Source: Lichenostomus cassidix (Eukaryota; Chordata; Aves; Passeriformes; Meliphagidae). From it: a stretch of 64,000 bases of DNA. The notes under the pieces were generated by a model. The model worked only from the letters and a program-made list of their open reading frames with translations. It did no database searches and was not told where the DNA came from. The translations under genes and the position numbers were made by a program. Below are positions 1-11,884 of the stretch, in pieces (position 1 is the first letter of the stretch; every line of letters starts with the position of its first letter). Where the stretch lies: contig CM039199.1 in assembly GCA_008360975.2 (NCBI GenBank), positions 2,868,530-2,932,529 of the forward strand. The letters are read 5' to 3'.

Positions 1-184
1 GTGCCCAGAGCTGCCCTCACTCCAGGGAACAGCAAGAGCAGGAGGGGGAAGACCTGTGATGGGATCATCCCAAAATCACCTGCTCCCTCTATCCCACAGT
101 CCCTCTTGGATACAAGCCCCACCTGCCCCTGGGGCACTGGGAGCAGCCCCATAGCCTTGGGGTTTCTTGTGGAAGGGCACTGGG

Positions 185-364
185 TCATCCAGGGAATGTC
201 ATCCAGGGAAAGTCATCCAGTGATGTCATCCAGGGAATGTCATCCAGGGATGTCATCCAGGGAATATCATTCAGGGAATGTCATCCAGGGAATGTCATCC
301 AGGGATGTCATCCAGGGAATACACCAAATCATCCAGGGAATATCATCCAGGGAATGTCATCCAG
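185..364. repeat. 13/14-bp minisatellite
   Basis: About 13 head-to-tail copies of a TCATCCAGGGAATG unit, alternating between 14 and 13 bases by loss of one A, with one copy expanded to 21 bases. A related single copy follows near 416. Reading frames crossing it give repetitive SSREC-type peptides that are artefacts. Confidence 0.9.
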
Positions 365-811
365 CCCAGGCACTGCTGGAGACTGCAGCAAACAATCCCC
401 TGTGCAGTGTCCTTAATCATCCAGGGTGCATTCCAGCCTCCCACAGCATCTCCCCCTCTCCAGGGTACCTCAGCTAACTCCTCAGCACTATTCTGGGAGA
501 CTGCAGGAGCCCTGAATTGCTCATGTCTTTCTCGATCTGGGATCCACCTACGTGTGACAGCTCAGAGGAGCTGTGACTCCACACCCCAGCACTGTGGTGA
601 CAACTGAGCTCTTTCTGCAGAGGATGAGGAGTTGCCCAGGGCAGGCAGGGCTTGCAGCACCCATGGCACCATCAGCTCAAATCCACCCCCAGGGATCACC
701 CTGCCCAGAGCACAGGATGGATGTGCTGGTGGTGCAGCTGTTTGGGGCTGATTTTGCTCCTAGAGCTGAGGGATGCAAGGAAACCTTCACACCATGCAGC
801 CCTTGGGCTGT

Positions 812-1165
812 AGAATCATGGAATCATAAAATCCCAGAATGGATTGGGTTTGAAAGGACCTTAAAGCTCATCTCATCCCACCCCTGCCATGGGTAGGGAC
901 ACTTTCCAGAATCCCAGGCTGCTCCAAGCCCTGTCCAGCCTGGCCTTGGACACTGCCAGGGATCCAGGGGCAGCCACAGCTTCTCTGGGCACCCTGTGCC
1001 AGGGCCTGCCCACCCTCACAGTAAAGAATTTTCTCCCTAGGAAGCTCATGCCCAGGGCTCAGGGCTGACTGTGGTGCTCAACCCTCCCAGAAACAGCCCC
1101 ACAGGGTGCTCAGAATCACAGAATCACTAAATGCACTGAGCTGGAAGGGATCCTGAAGCCTGAGG
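812..1165 (-). mobile_element. CR1 LINE 3' fragment(s)
   Basis: GAATCATGGAATCAT followed by GGGTTTGAAAGGACCTTAAAG and a CCATGGG..GGGACAC stretch is the complement of the CR1 3' end. The element therefore reads on the minus strand, with its tail at the low coordinate. A second tail-like start (CAGAATCACAGAATCACT) follows at about 1110. Confidence 0.8.
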
Positions 1166-2424
1166 CAACAGATGAAGAGAAAAGTGGAGCTGGGATGAGG
1201 AGGAGGGTGGTTTTCTGGGGAGTTTTCTCTGGATTCAGATCAAAACAAGAACGACACTGTCAAGGGTTTCGGAATTTGTAAGCTACAAACGACTACTTAT
1301 TCTGAAACCAGAGTGTGGTATTTACTGAACATTTTGCACAATATATATAAAAATAAATATTTTTGAGGTTTGGGTTTTTTTTTTTTTTAACTTTAGTTTT
1401 GGGTGTTTTTTGTTGTTGTTGTTGTTTGGGGGTTTTTTGACACAAGTCCTGGGCAAGCCTAGCTGTGAACAAAAACTCAATCATTACTACAATAAGAATA
1501 TCATTATTGTAAATATATGTGCCCATGTCTCTGTATTTGCTGTTTACATCACTCTGGTGTGTCTGCAGGCATCCTGAGGCACAACAAAAGCCAGAGGAGC
1601 TGGAGGTTGCAGTCCAGCATCTCACAGAAGGAGCTGGGCTGTGCTGATGGGGATGTGGATTGAGGCCAGGCAAGGTTCATACTCTAAGCTTTTACATTTC
1701 AACTTTTCTGAGAGGAAAGTTGAAATGCAAAAGGCAATGGAGGCAAAGTGTTTGTGCACCAAGAACTGCCAATTCCATGCCTTCCTCCCCATCCCACAGC
1801 CCTCATTTGCCACAGGGAGGGGAAGCTCAGTCCTGCCTCCAGAAGGACTCTTCCCAGAGACACCACAGCAGGGTGTGTGTCACTCTGAGGGGCCAGAATC
1901 CCAAAATGTCGTGTAAAAGGGGTGGGGTTTGCATGCTGCACACAAAAGCAGTGTTTGCCTAAAGTGCTGAGATATCTCAGACTTCCATGACTAAGGCAGA
2001 CACAGAAGTATTGCAGCAGAAACTGTGTCTGGCTGTCACCTTCCCTGTGACAGCCAACAGAAGGCAGAAGTGGCCACGAGGACCCAATGGAGCATTTCTG
2101 CTGAGTTCTTAGAGAGACACAGACAGTGACTCACATCCCCCTGAGATGATGAAGCATTTTCTACTGGAAGGGAAAGAAAGATGCAACAGTTTTGAGAAAG
2201 CACATTTCTAAAGCTGCAGGGTTGTTAACTTCTCTGAATTTTAACAGGGGACAGTGCCAGTGCCTCGGAGTGAGCAAACTGCCCCTAAAAATGTGACTTT
2301 AATCTAATGATTGCTCAGAAAAATAGTAACATCCAATGCATGGTCCCTCTGCCAGATGTGGTATCCCAAGGGGATTTCTGCTTCCATCCAAACAACATCC
2401 CTTCAGCTGAGCAGTCCCTGGCTG

Positions 2425-2505
2425 GGGTAGCAGTTGGACTCAATGCCCTTAGAGGTGTTTTCCAGCCTTAACAATTCAATGATTTGATGATTCTCTGCTG
2501 TGCTG
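2425..2505 (+). mobile_element. CR1 LINE 3' tail fragment
   Basis: GTTGGACTCAATG, GTTTTCCAGCC and AACAATTCAATGATT match the end of CR1 in sense orientation. Only about 80 bases are recognisable. Confidence 0.65.
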
Positions 2506-3559
2506 GGCAGCCATTCCCTCTGGATGAGGCTGAGCAAGATCAGGACAGGGTCAGTCTGGAGGCCAAAGCAAGACAACCAATGCATTTCCACTGAGCACAA
2601 ACTCCACCTGTCATGAATTACGCAGAAATTCTGTTTGCAAATCCCCTCAGGAGCAGCTTCAACAGCAGGGAGCTCCCAAAGCCACATCCCAGTGCTCCCA
2701 GCTGCTGTCTAACTGCCCATTGCCAACCAGCCTGGGCACCACAGGGCAGACTGGGATCTGCCCTGGGCAGTTCCTTACTAGCAGGTGATGTAGAGTCCAC
2801 CAGATGGAAAATCTGGGAGCCAACTCAGAGCTATCTCACCCCTCTGACCTCCCCTGTCCTTCCTGGGGGAGGCAGATTCATGATTTCTAGAAACACTTTG
2901 GATGCTGCATCGGGGTGAGTTCACATCCTTTCTGCTCATTCATTTCTTCCCCTATTTGCAAGATCTCTGAATTGTTGCACTTCCTCCTGTCTCCTCTGGA
3001 AACACTTTCCCCCATGCCAGCAGTGCAGCAAGTGCCACTTGTCTGCCACCTGCCAGGGTCAGGTTGCTCTGGACAGCTTCTGTTCCACCACCTCCTCCCA
3101 GCCCTGCTTCAGTGACATTTCCCTGTTTCCTTCCCTGCACAGCAGCTTTCCCTGTCCTCACCACTCCTGCCTCAGCTTTCAACCCTTTCTCAAGACCTCG
3201 AAGTTCATGTCCTCTTTTATCTCCTCAGGCTCCACAAATTCCCTCTCCATGGAGAGGATGCAAGATCACAATCTCCATGTAATATCCCAAAATCTCCAGG
3301 GTGTCAATGCACTGCAGGACCCACTGAGATCTCCTTTTTTTTCCACCTCCTGGGAAGTGGCAAAGCTGGGACTGGACTTGTCTCACTGGTCTGTTCTCTC
3401 TCCTGTGTAGCCTCCAAAAGAGAGATCCTGAAGGACAGTGGGACTCCCCAAAACACAGCAAAACTCAGCCAAGAAGAACTGCTCTCCCAGTCCAGCGTAA
3501 TTTTTCATTAGGAGACTCCTAAAGCACCATCCAGGACATCCCCAGAGAACTGGAGAGAG

Positions 3560-3865
3560 ACAATTTACAGAGGCCTGGAGTGACAGGACAAGGGGGAATG
3601 GCTTCCCACTGCCAGAGGGCAGAGATAGATGGGATAAGGGAAGAAATTCCTCCCTGTGAGGGTGGGCAGGCCCTGGCACAGGGTGCCCAGAGAAGCTGTG
3701 GCTGCCCCTGGATCCCTGGCAGTGTCCAAGGCCAGGCTGGACAGGGCTTGGAGCAACCTGGGACAGTGGAAGGTGTCCCTGCCATGGCAGGGGGTGGCAC
3801 TGGATGAGCTTTAAAGTCCCTTCCAACCCAAACCATTCCAGGACTGTATGATAAATCGAGCTGAG
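3560..3865 (+). mobile_element. CR1 LINE 3' fragment
   Basis: Sense-strand CR1 end: GTGACAGGACAAGGGGGAAT, then CCCAGAGAAGCTGTGGCTGC, then CCTTCCAACCCAAACCATTC. It stops in a degenerate ATTC/GTATGAT tail. Confidence 0.85.
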
Positions 3866-4019
3866 AATCTCAGACCGTGATTTACCAAATCTCATTTTAT
3901 TTGAATCAAATCAGATTTCAAATTGAGCAGCTTCTTGATTTCTGTCTGAAGGACACTATGCACAGCCACCCCAGCTGATATTCCAGGGCTGGTGGCACTG
4001 CCTGCATCCCATGTGCCCG

Positions 4020-4085
4020 AGGCAGTGTCACCTGTCCCTGGGGCAGTGTCACCTGTCCCTGGGGCAATGTCTCCTGCCTCCTGCC
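4020..4085. repeat. Short tandem repeat of about 20 bp
   Basis: Three imperfect copies of GCAGTGTCACCTGTCCCTGG in a row. Confidence 0.7.
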
Positions 4086-4527
4086 CCTGGTAATGGGACA
4101 ATTCAGGTTCAGATGAGTCTTTCCTCCAGTGACACACTGGCAGCCCACTCAAGACAAGAGCCTTGGAGCAGCAAGACAGCCTGGAGAAGAAGGGATGTCC
4201 CAGGGGATGGAGAGACTAAAGGTGACATTCAGAGACAGAGTTTGGGTTATTTTTCTTTCCCTGGGTCTTGCAGCCCTGAAGTGCAGCCATCCTGGGGTGG
4301 GCAGCTCCCCATGCTGGGAGGTTTCCTAGCCATGGGGTTTTGAGGAGGTGGGGGAGAGGCTGGAGCTGCCAGACCTGGAAGGGATCTTGTGACCAGGTGA
4401 GATCTTCCAGCCCTCTCTGGGCTGGAAAAAACCCCATCCAGCAGCACCCTTTGCCTTCTGAGATGTTTTGGAGCAGCAGCACCACAAACCCACACCATGA
4501 ACCACACAAGACTCCCCAAATGAAGCC

Positions 4528-4533
4528 TTTATT
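4528..4533 (-). terminator. Polyadenylation signal for the TRIM gene
   Basis: TTTATT on the plus strand is AATAAA on the minus strand, about 350 bases past the TRIM stop codon at 4883-4885. This gives a plausible 3' UTR from about 4510 to 4882. Confidence 0.6.
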
Positions 4534-4882
4534 GCCTTATTCCAGTACAACTGGCACCAAAGTCAGCACTACACAGCAGGTTGGGCACACACACTCCTCC
4601 AGCAGCCTGTGAAACGAGGGCATCAGAGATCAGGGGACTCCCCTGTCCCCACCAGTGGCACAGAGGGGTATGGCACATCCTTGCTGCAAAGCCTTCCCAG
4701 CACATGGCACGGGGTGGCTGTCACATGTGACAGGCCACCCCAAAAGCCAGGACCACATGAGGATCCTGCCAGGATGCTCACCAAGGCACTAAGGTGTTTC
4801 CCTGGTGCCGCCCCACTCCCGGGGAGGAGCTGGTTGGGCTCCCAGCTCTCTGCCCACCAGCAACAAACCAGCACAACCACCA

Positions 4883-7800
4883 TCACAGGATGATGCATCC
4901 GGTCCCCTGCGGGTCCCTGACCCAGGAGATCACCAAAGGCTCTGCATTTCTGCCCCCCAAAAAGGCCCCCAGGAAGAAGAGAGGCCGCAGGTTGCCCGAG
5001 AACTTGTCGGTGAAGGTGTAAATGTGCGAGCGATCGCTCACGTTGTAGAAGGAGATTTCTCCCGCCTCGTAGTCCAGGAAGATCCCAACACGCCTGGGCC
5101 TCACACTCAGGGTCAGGGGGGACACAGGCACAGTCAGGGCCTCGTAGATTCCCCCGTTTTGCAGCCTCAGCACCCAGTAGCCGTTGTTGGGGGAGAAGAG
5201 GACGCTGCCTTTGCGGCCAGCAGCCTCCCGGCACAGCCCCAGACCCCACTCGGGTTTGTCTCCCACCTGCACCTCCCAGTAGTGGCGGCCTGAGAAGAAG
5301 CTTGGGCTGCCCAGCACCACTGGGGTGCTGCCAAACCTCTTGGGGTTGTCAAAGAGGGACAGCAGCAGCTTCTTGCTCCCCCGCCGGACACTCCTGCGGT
5401 CCTCGGACACGGAGAGGTCTGGGTGTGCTGTCTCTGGGTCCAGAAACACATCCACTGCAGAGAGAAGGACAGACAAGGCTTCAGGGGTGTGCAGGCATGG
5501 ACACAAGCAGGTGACCTGGATGCTGGACTCTCCCAAACCGTCTGACCTCCCACAATTACTTGCTTGTGGTTTTGCACAACTCCCAGAGCTGCCCAGCAGT
5601 GGCGAAGTGCAACATGGAAAATCAAACCACATGAAAATATTTGGTGTCAGCCTGCAGAACCAGGCAGAATGAGGACAGCTCCATGGCTTCAGAAAGAGCC
5701 AACGCTGAAAGCAAGAGGTCATAGTGCATGAAACCCCAAAAGGATCCCCTGGGCTTCATGGTTCCCTCACAACCCATCCAAGACCACAACAAAGGTCATT
5801 CCACCATGAAATCAGCCTGAACTCATCAGTGCACAAACTGGGAGCAGCCTGTTGGAACACCCTCCCTGTGCCCCAGGATACTGGGGGAAACCAGAGCCCA
5901 AATGTGCCAGGAGCTGGCCCAAAAGGAGTCTCCTTACCTTTGAACTTCTTCAGCATGTCCCTCATGCCCAGGCAGCGCTCAGGAATGCTGTAGTTTTCCT
6001 TCAGGGTCACGGACACAGCCTTGGGGGATTGGAACTTTACCCCCTCACACCTGAGAAGAGAGGGATGCCCATGGGATGCCCATGCAGGGCCTGTGCCACA
6101 GCTCCTCTCCTGCTGGCAGTGGGGTTAATGCCCTTTTGTTGGCTCCATAGATCATTGCCTCCCTGGAGCTCTGGCTGGGAAGAGCACTAGGGATAATCAC
6201 TTGCAGATTGGGAATCTAAATGGGATCAGAGTTAAACAATGCAGGGAGCAGCAGTGCCAGGCCTGGTGAAGGAAGGAGCAAAGCCACTGGGCAGCACATT
6301 CCTTAGGAGGGGACACATCTCACATGTCACCAGCCAGGCAAGACCTTGGCTCTGAGCCCCTGTGAAAAGAGGATGGAACCTCTGAGGGATTCTCTCAGGA
6401 CTTCCTGTGTCTAGCCCAGGAGATCAAAAGCAGATGCTGAGCAGGGAGGATGGGGTTGTGGTTGGGGAACAGACACAAACATCTGCCTTGGAGCCTGGAG
6501 GCAGCCAGGACAGTGGGAGGAAAAACCATGGTGCCTGCCAGGAATAACCATGGATACCTACCAGAAACAAGAACCCACCTGCTCAGGATGCTTTTCATGT
6601 CCTAGAAGGAGAAGACAAAAACCATTCTGGGTGTGTGGCTCACCAGCCAGTCTGGGCCAAGCCACCCACCCAGGTGACAAAGGCTCAGTTAGTGGGGTTG
6701 GTGGCAAAGCCTAACCTTGAGCAGCCCATCAGCTGGCTGCTGGCTCTTCTTCTTGATCTCCAGGATCAACTCCTCCAGCAAGCACTTCTCCTCCACCAGC
6801 CTGGACAGGTTTTCATTGATCAGCAGCAGAATCTGCTTCTCCTCCTCCTCCAGCTTCTGGAGCAGCAGCTTCTCCTCATCAGCCAGCAAGCGATGCAGCT
6901 TCCCAAACTCACTGACAATCCTCTCCCGCTTTTTCTTCACTGTCTCCTTGGGATAAGAAGATTCATGGGGTGAAGGTTATCCAGGCAGCCGAGACAGAGC
7001 CGGATGCCTGGGAAAACACTGCATTTTTGTGGTAAGTGCATGAATTTTAAAACCAGCCAGAGGCAAACTTGTGCTTCCAGCTCACTGGAGTTCCCGCTCC
7101 ACATCCTCAGTTTACCAGCAGCAGGACTTTGCCTGGGGTGTTTCTGCCCAGCTGGACCCCAGATGTGTGGGGTGTGTTGGGCTGCAAGGAGATGCCCTCA
7201 GGTGCTGGGGTGGGTTGTTATTACAACTCATACCTCCAGCCAAATGGAGGCTGATCCACTGCTTGGGCAGCTGGAAAAGGCTGGGAAAATCCCCAGTAAA
7301 GGGAAAGAAATGGAAAAATCATAAAATCATGGAATGGTTTGGGTTGGGAGGGACCTTAAGACCATTTGCTTCCATCCCCTGCCATGGGCAAGGACACCTT
7401 CCACCAGACCAGGTTGCTCCCAACCCCATCCAGCCTGGCTTTGGGGATGGGGCAGCCACAGCTTCTTTGGGCAACCTGTGCCAGTGCTTCACCACCCTCA
7501 CAGGGAGGAATTTCTTCCTTATATCTAATCTAAATCTCTCCTCTTTTAGTTTAAAACTGTTCCCTCTTGTCCTGTCACTGTGTAAAGAAGCCCCGGAGCT
7601 AGGGAGGGATGGGAAAAGAGAGCCCAGGAGGGCTCCCTGGGTCTCACCACAAGGTGAGGAGACAGCAATAGGCAGGGTCTGCCAGTGCTTTAGGGCTTCC
7701 ACCTCATCCTGAAAAATTGGCTGGAAACCTGGAGTTGCAGGAAGACACCCTCCGGTGAGCTTGGGCCAGGAAACATCAGAATGAAGAAGATAAACTAAAG

Positions 7801-9873
7801 GAAATTGAGATGAATTTTTTTTTCTGTACAAGTACATGGTTCCTTGGAATTAAGTCATTGAAGACTTGATAAGCCAGGACAGACACAGCCTCTTCCCTCA
7901 CCATTCACAAGGGACTTTCTGCTCATTTTGCTATAAAAGGACAACCAGAGGAAGCTGGAGGCAGCTGAGCCATGGCCCCAAGCCCTGACTCAGGTGGATG
8001 GGAACAGTGACATGGCTCTCACAATCTCTGTCCCCAGCCCCATCCCAGCCCCAACAGTGACACAGGGCTTGCAGAGACATCCCAAAACCCCATCACCACT
8101 TGTCGGGGCTGCCACAGGCAAGGGAGCTGAGCAAAAAACAAGGGGAGCTCAGAGAAACCTGTTTTCCCTGCCAGAGCTGATTAATCACCAGCTCAAATTC
8201 AGGGCTGGATAACTCATCCCGCAGTTTCATTTCCTTTTCTGCAGTTACTTTTACTTTCCAAGGGACTTGAAATGCAGCTGTTTGCTGGCGTCTGCTCTTC
8301 CCGGAACTGTCTGGAGTCGGGCAGAGGTGCAGTAATTCAGCTTTTTTTTTTTTCTCAATGAAAACACTTCTAGTTCCTGTTGCTGTGGAGCAGAGTTCAC
8401 CACACAGCTCACACCTGGCTTGGGACTCAAGCACATATTGTAAAACAAAAGGCAATAAAAAAATAGCCCATGTCTATTTGTTTAACCAGCATAAAGTCCT
8501 CATGATTCCAGGCTGGCTGCTCCTTGCAAACCTTTTTATGGAGCCACACAGAGTTACTGAGCCTGGTTTCCAGCATTGCTCCTACACGTGACAGCAGGGC
8601 ACGGGGACATATCTTAGCCTGGAGACTATGACGAATCTGTGTCCCCAGACACAACCATTGTGTGGTTTCTTTTAATTGCTGATATCTCTGAAACTCATTC
8701 TTTAAGAATTGAGAGAGGCACCTGCCTTGCACTCCTGGGTTTTCATCCTTTCTGCTGACTCACGCTTCTTCACCTCCTCCACTTCCTTTAAAAGATCCTC
8801 CAGGGATTTCTGGAGTTTGAGCTGGAAAGAGGAAAAATGGGCTCAGCTCACCCCAGCAGCACTTGCTGAGCATGCAGGTTGGCTGGGTCCCCTGTGCCCG
8901 GCAGGGACAGTGACCCGGTGCCAGGCAGTGCCAGCACTGGCACCCGAACCCAGCAGCTGTGCTCTTCACTCTGCTCGCAGCGTTAACCCTCCCCCTGCTC
9001 CTCAGGTTTTGCCCATGGTTTTACTCCCTGTTTTAAGTTCTGGAGAGCAAAGCGACAGCTCTCTTTCAACGCTGGGGTGAAGTTTGGCTGGTGTCACTGC
9101 CAGCATCATCCCTGGGATGTGGAGATTGGGTGCCAACACCCCTCCACCGAGGCAAAATGCCTTCGGGGACACATCTGCTCAGCTTCTCCAGGGGTTGTGG
9201 ATGGGCAGAGAGCCAGGCGGAGCTGGATGAACGGGCTGAGCGTGGGTCTATCAGCAATTTTGGATACAAGGCGGGTCCAACCTTGTCCCCACAGCGACAG
9301 CGGCTGGGTGGGCGTCACCTCTGCGCCATCCCTTCTCTGCCTCCCCAGCGGTGCCACCGGGCACGTTGGGGTGCTGGTGGCCGAACAGCCGTGTCACAGT
9401 GCCTCGGGGCAGCACGGGGACCCCAGCGGCCGTACCTTGTACACGTGCGCCGCCTCCTCGATGGGATACACGGTGTGCGGGCGGTGCTGCAGCGACTCCC
9501 GGCACACCACGCAGATGGGCTCCTCGTCCTCCTCGCAGAACAGCTTCAGCCGCTCGTCGTGCTGCGGGCACAGCGGTGTCCCCGGCTCCAGCTCGGGGCT
9601 CAGGTCGCCCCGCAGCCCCAGCTGGCGGATGCTCTCCACGATGTTGGCCAGCTGCCGGTTGGGTCGGAAGCCGCTGCGGTGGCAGGAGGCTCGGCACTGC
9701 GGGCACGAGAAGGGCCCGTCGTTCCAGAGCCCCTTGTCCTGGCAGTGCTTGGCGATGCAGCCCCGGCAGAAGTTGTGGCCGCAGTCGATGCTGACCGGCT
9801 CGCTCATGTACTCCAGGCAGATGGGGCAGATGGCTTCCTCCTGCAGCCGCTCCAGGGCACCTGCCAGCGCCAT
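4883..9873 (-). CDS. TRIM family E3 ubiquitin ligase (RING, B-box2, coiled coil, PRY-SPRY), TRIM39/TRIM27-like
   Basis: Six exons, read from high to low coordinates: 9873-9436, 8821-8726, 6946-6716, 6601-6579, 6050-5938 and 5454-4883. They sum to 1473 bases, or 490 aa. The exon sizes 96, 231 and 23 are the classic TRIM set. The RING ligands are C16, C19, C31, H33, C36, C39, C57 and C60. The B-box2 ligands are C102, H105, C113, C121, C124, H130 and H133. The coiled coil (about 147-255) is Leu/Glu rich. The PRY-SPRY (about 301-490) shows [13 protein letters not shown] and LDYEAGEI. The start has a good Kozak context (ACCATGG). By family it should transfer ubiquitin, with the SPRY choosing substrates, often in immunity or stress. 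Exon 2 ends at a GC donor, and the protein ends in CIIL, a CaaX motif. The exact family member is not assignable by eye. Confidence 0.92.
7315..7605 (-). mobile_element. CR1 LINE 3' fragment in TRIM intron 2
   Basis: AATCATGGAATGGTTTGGGT, GGGAGGGACCTTAAG and CCATGGGCAAGGACACC show a minus-strand CR1. It lies in the intron between the 96-base and 231-base TRIM exons, in the same orientation as the gene. Confidence 0.85.
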
Positions 9874-10300
9874 GGTGGCCCGGTGGGCTCCACGGGCACT
9901 TCCCTCGCCCTTCCTCAGTCAGCAGGCAAGGCTGGCACGGCGAGGAAGCACCAGCAGTGCCCTGAAAGGCTGGAGGACGAGCCGGCCTTGCTCCCGGGTA
10001 GCCTCCGTGCCGATGGGGGGAGGAGCTGGCACCGGCCGGGACAGCTGCAGCCAGCCCCGGAGCCTGGCACTGCCTCCAGCCCGGCGGGGCAAAGCGAAAG
10101 GAAAGCCCCGCGGCGAGAGCGGGACGGATTAGGAAGCGCCAGAAATAACCCGTGGCTAGAGATAGCCCCGGGCTGGAGGTGGTGGAGATGGTGGTGGTCT
10201 GGTGGTGGCTGAGCCCAGCAGCCCCTGGAGCCCCTGGGGCACCTGCCCGCTGCCCAAAGGTGCTGGCCGAGGTCGGGGACTCCTCGCCACACCAATAATT
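9874..10300 (-). promoter_or_regulatory. GC-rich upstream region of the TRIM gene
   Basis: CpG-rich sequence begins within TRIM exon 1 and continues upstream, with stretches such as CCCCGCGGCGAGAGCGGGAC near 10110. No TATA box is obvious. This is probably a CpG-island promoter and 5' UTR; the transcription start is not defined. Confidence 0.45.
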
Positions 10301-10557
10301 GTGCCAAATTATCCTCCGTGAGACCCACCCACCACAGAGAGCCGGGAGCTTGGGAATGTGCCAGGGCAGGAGGGGCAGACAGGGCAAGCAGTGCTCTCCC
10401 ATGCATGCACAGAGAGGCTTGGGGACAGCCGGGTGTCACCCCACCACCCACAGACCCTCAAGTGTCAGCCCTGACCCCCTCCCAGCCACTGCTGCCCGCC
10501 CCCGTCTCTGTGGAGCATCCCAAGAATCACTGGGAGAAGCTGTAGGTTTTGTTCCCT

Positions 10558-10563
10558 TTTATT
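10558..10563 (-). terminator. Polyadenylation signal for the chemokine gene
   Basis: TTTATT on plus equals AATAAA on minus, about 215 bases beyond the chemokine stop. The 3' UTR in between contains AUUUA-type elements (complement of TAAAT near 10650), as is usual for unstable cytokine mRNAs. Confidence 0.55.
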
Positions 10564-10775
10564 ATACAAAAATAACTTCAACACGTTCAGTACAAAGGAG
10601 AATGAAAATGCCACATAAATTAAGATTGCCTTTGCATAACCTTAAATAAAAGAGCTAAATGCTGAGTTGAATATCCTGCCAGATTCCCAGGCAATGAGGA
10701 AATGGAGTATGTCTCGGAGGTGTCCATGAGAGCAGGTCCTTGCAGAAGTGATGCATGGAGAGAGCAGGGTATTGC

Positions 10776-11790
10776 TCATCCACGGACTGCACTGTCCTTT
10801 AGTTGATTCATGATGTACTGGACCCACTTGTCTTTAGGGTTGGCACAGACCAGCTTGTCCTTGATGGTGGTAAATCTGGAGAAGGAAATCCAGTGAGGAA
10901 AGGAGAGGGAGAGGAAGACAGAGAGTGGGACGACCTGCTCTGTGCCACCAGTGAACTCCACCAGACCAGACACCTCTACAGCTGCAAAGCAGCACTAGGG
11001 AAATGGGGTGGGAGTGGCTCAGTGTCATTACTGGTGTCCTGCCTGCTGTCGCTTAAGCCACCTTGTCCCCAGCATCTCAACAGCTGGGACACCATCCTGG
11101 CTGGGTCCCACCATCTGAGGTGAGGGGGGTGACCAGCAAAAGCTCTTTTGGCTCAGATCTAATAGGAAAGTCCACAAACTGTCTGCATGGGATGTGGGAC
11201 TGCACTCTTGAGATGTCCCAAGCTGTTCTCCCCACACAGGAGAGCCCTGCCTGGTGCTTTTCCCTGTCAGGATGAGGTGTGACATGGGGTTCTCTGGCAC
11301 TGGCAGGACAAGCAGGGTCCCCAGAAGCAGGGCAGGAGATCTACTCACATCACAGCTGGCAGGGAGCAGTGTGTGCTGGTGTGCTCATACTTCACCACCC
11401 GGCTCAAGGGCAATGGCCTGGCGAGGTACTCGACGCAGCAGGGACTATAAAAGTTGAGGGAAACTGGAAGAGAAGTTTTCTGATTAGACCAGACCAGTGG
11501 GGAGAAGCAGGGTCAGAAGATAAGATCCCCACTGGAGGAGGTGCTGCTCCCACAGTGGGCTCCCACCACAGCCACCTTTCCCCTCAGGGAGCCAAGGTAA
11601 GACATGCCTCTTCTTTCCCACAGCTGAGGCTGGGAAGAGAGAGCTGCAAAGCATTACTAGACCTCATCCAGCAGATAGAAAGAGGAGAGCTCCTTGGAGA
11701 GCAGAGATTGGACTCACGTGGAGAAGAGGAGACCTGGTAGCAGAGGACAGCTACAAAAAGTACAGCAAAGGCTGCTGTGAAGGTCTTCAT
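10776..11790 (-). CDS. CC chemokine (at the CCL24/CCL26 position beside HIP1)
   Basis: Three exons, read from high to low: 11790-11718, 11463-11349 and 10875-10776. They sum to 288 bases and 95 aa. Introns fall in phases 1 and 2, as in other CC chemokines. Residues 1 to about 22 form a signal peptide with a hydrophobic core (AAFAVLFVAVLC). The mature part carries the adjacent cysteines in NFYSPCCVEY, a third Cys in TSTHCSLPAV and a fourth in DKLVCANP. It ends with the chemokine helix signature KDKWVQYIMNQL. By family it is a secreted ligand for CC receptors that draws in leukocytes. Its neighbour HIP1 suggests the CCL24/CCL26 locus, but avian chemokines rarely have one-to-one human orthologues, so I give no symbol. 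The short 95-aa length lacks the long C-terminal tail of human CCL24. Confidence 0.93.
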
Positions 11791-11877
11791 GGTCCTGTTG
11801 GGTGAAGATGGCTTGCAGGAGTCAGGCAGGACTGCTGCAGTGTCCCTGGCTGTGCCCAGTTCCCTGGGTTCAGCCCT

Positions 11878-11884
11878 CTTTATA
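11878..11884 (-). promoter_or_regulatory. TATA box of the chemokine gene
   Basis: TATAAAG on the minus strand, about 88 bases upstream of the start codon. This is the expected arrangement for a short 5' UTR inducible chemokine promoter. Confidence 0.7.

Larger units (their letters stand above)
1..4500. other. Intergenic region before the TRIM gene
   Basis: No credible gene is visible. The stretch holds the 185-364 minisatellite, CR1 fragments near 812-1165, 2425-2505 and 3560-3865, T-rich low-complexity sequence at about 1366-1440, and a short three-copy repeat of about 20 bases at 4020-4085. Open frames here are short, lack recognisable domains, and several lie inside CR1 sequence. Confidence 0.6.

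Noticed and set aside
9077..10402. Plus-strand frames of 351 and 373 codons and a minus frame of 383 codons around TRIM exon 1
   Set aside because: They overlap the RING/B-box exon in other frames and give low-complexity peptides. The 159-codon minus frame with zinc ligands is the real one.
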